Assembly: GCA_050742155.1 (NCBI GenBank)
Contig: JBOGFC010000092.1
Coordinates: forward strand, 1 to 5,836
DNA length: 5,836 nucleotides
Direction of reading: 5' to 3'
Source of the DNA: JBOGFC01 sp050742155
GTDB taxonomy: Bacteria > Actinomycetota > Acidimicrobiia > Spongiisociales > JALYHC01
Part shown: positions 5,126-5,836 of the stretch, piece after piece
How positions within the stretch are numbered: the stretch's first letter is position 1
Layout: every line of letters begins with the position of its first letter
The notes under the pieces: model-generated
Told to the model about the DNA's origin: nothing
Databases searched by the model: none
The model's input: only the letters and a program-made list of their open reading frames with translations
Translations under genes and position numbers: made by a program

Positions 5126-5135
5126 AGGGTATCCT
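5126..5135. promoter_or_regulatory. Overlapping back-to-back -10 boxes (trmD and acidic-protein gene)
   Basis: On the minus strand TACCCT (5131-5126) is followed by six bases (GAGGAG) and the trmD GTG, a leaderless layout; GAGGAG touches the start codon, so it cannot act as a normal ribosome site. On the plus strand TATCCT (5130-5135) would start transcription near 5142, giving a leader of about 28 nt for GTG 5170. The boxes share two base pairs, so both promoters are unlikely to be occupied at once. Confidence 0.45.
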
Positions 5136-5169
5136 CCCCCTGGAGCGCCCAACCGCCGCCGGAGGAGCC

Positions 5170-5836
5170 GTGCAGGACCAGGATCCCGTCCGCCGTCAGC
5201 CCGATCACCCGTCCTCCGACCCCTGGGGGCTCCCTGCCGAGCCCGAGCCCCCCGCCCAGTGGCCGGAGGAGGGGCAGCCGGAGGAGGAGCCCACCGAGCT
5301 CGCCCCTGAAGAAGAGGAGAGCCCCCTCGAAGAGGCGCCGGAAGAGAGCCCCGCCCAGCCTGAGGAAGCCGAGGGAGGCTGGAGCGAAGGTCATGAGGAG
5401 CAGGCAAGACCGGAGGCCGTTGAGCCGGACGACGCCGGGGAGCCGCCCGCCGAGGAGCCCGCCATCCGCCGCGGGCCCCTTTCCCAGGCTCTGGCGGCCG
5501 CCCAGAGCGTGATCACCTCCTTGGGCGGTCCTCCTACCTCTCAAACCGAGGAGTCGCGGGAGGAAGATCAGGAGTCGGCGCCCCCCGACACCCCCTCCCC
5601 TCACGACCTCCCGGACGAGCCCCCTCCGTGGATGGAGGCCGAGGGCCAGACGGAGATGGACGTGGTGGCCGAGGAGGAGGAGGAGGAGGAGGAGGTCGTG
5701 CTCATTCCCGACGCGGAGGCCGCCGACTTGGAGGTCGACGACAGCGACGAGCTGGTGAGGGAGCTCTCCGAGACGGAAGTGGTGGCGGAGAGAGAGGACC
5801 TCGTTGTACTTTCCGAGGAAGAAGTCTCCGAGGACC
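5170..5836 (+). CDS. Highly acidic, proline-rich protein, N-terminal part (runs off the window)
   Basis: I do not recognise this protein. The frame is open from GTG 5170 to the window end (222 codons). I count about 56 Glu, 18 Asp and 33 Pro, only 8 Arg and no Lys, so the region must be strongly anionic and disordered. A short less acidic island at residues 98-124 (IRRGPLSQALAAAQSVITSLGG) could form a helix. A run of eight GAG codons (5671-5694) gives Glu168-175. After residue 176 the pattern becomes a mix of valine/leucine and acidic residues. There is no signal peptide or membrane segment. GGAGG at 5161-5165 lies 4 nt before the GTG, and a TATCCT -10 box lies further upstream. Low G+C at codon position 2 with high G+C at position 3 supports coding. 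It is probably the acidic N-terminal arm of a larger protein whose folded domain lies beyond the edge. Confidence 0.65.
   Translation, partial: MQDQDPVRRQPDHPSSDPWGLPAEPEPPAQWPEEGQPEEEPTELAPEEEESPLEEAPEESPAQPEEAEGGWSEGHEEQARPEAVEPDDAGEPPAEEPAIRRGPLSQALAAAQSVITSLGGPPTSQTEESREEDQESAPPDTPSPHDLPDEPPPWMEAEGQTEMDVVAEEEEEEEEVVLIPDAEAADLEVDDSDELVRELSETEVVAEREDLVVLSEEEVSED

Noticed and set aside
5120..5407. N-terminal extension of the trmD frame up to ATG 5407
   Set aside because: TrmD proteins begin at MRITIITIFPELF. The extension is low-complexity Arg/Pro/Gly sequence and would cover the divergent gene's promoter and start.
4936..5604. Long Leu/Gly/Arg-rich minus-strand frame opposite the acidic-protein gene
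   Set aside because: It is the antisense of GAG/CCC-rich codons and overlaps trmD in another frame. It has no family resemblance, in particular nothing like RimM.

Overview
The window reads as a G+C-rich chromosomal segment from an actinobacterium. Two genes point there: an almost textbook DUF2469 protein (the Rv2901c family, essentially confined to Actinomycetota) inside a trmD-rplS-lepB cluster, and a CysRS-family ligase whose N-terminal motif and truncated C-terminus look like MshC of mycothiol synthesis. The gene content is housekeeping with a few lineage-specific small genes. I see no mobile element, CRISPR array, tRNA or rRNA.

Layout. Positions 1-144 hold no convincing gene. A minus-strand GAF-domain protein related to free methionine-R-sulfoxide reductase follows (145-597). 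A roughly 100-bp, relatively A+T-rich spacer separates it from a divergent plus-strand MshC/CysRS-type ligase (704-1894). That ligase converges on a minus-strand multi-pass membrane protein of unknown function (1916-2506), with a hairpin over the junction. Divergent from the membrane gene, across a 42-bp gap containing a perfect 14-bp palindrome, is a 36-codon plus-strand gene for a one-helix membrane peptide (2549-2659). It converges, again with a hairpin, on the main minus-strand cluster, which is transcribed from right to left: trmD (4454-5119), rplS (4040-4384), lepB (3364-3993), the DUF2469 gene (3006-3302) and a YraN-family nuclease-fold gene (2677-3009). Divergent from trmD, a GTG-started frame for an extremely acidic, proline-rich, lysine-free protein runs off the right edge (5170-5836).

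The cluster joins translation (TrmD m1G37 tRNA methylation, ribosomal protein L19) to protein export (signal peptidase I), as in many actinobacteria. Compared with the usual order it lacks rimM directly before trmD, rnhB between lepB and the DUF2469 gene, and comM/dprA after yraN. The ligase and the GAF protein would both fit thiol/redox biology, but their link is only adjacency.

The most distinctive regulatory signal is a TANNNT -10 box placed exactly 6 nt before the start codon of four genes (trmD, lepB, the membrane protein and the 36-aa peptide) and about that distance before the ligase. This is the geometry of leaderless transcripts, and these genes lack usable Shine-Dalgarno sequences. 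The trmD box overlaps a back-to-back box serving the acidic-protein gene.
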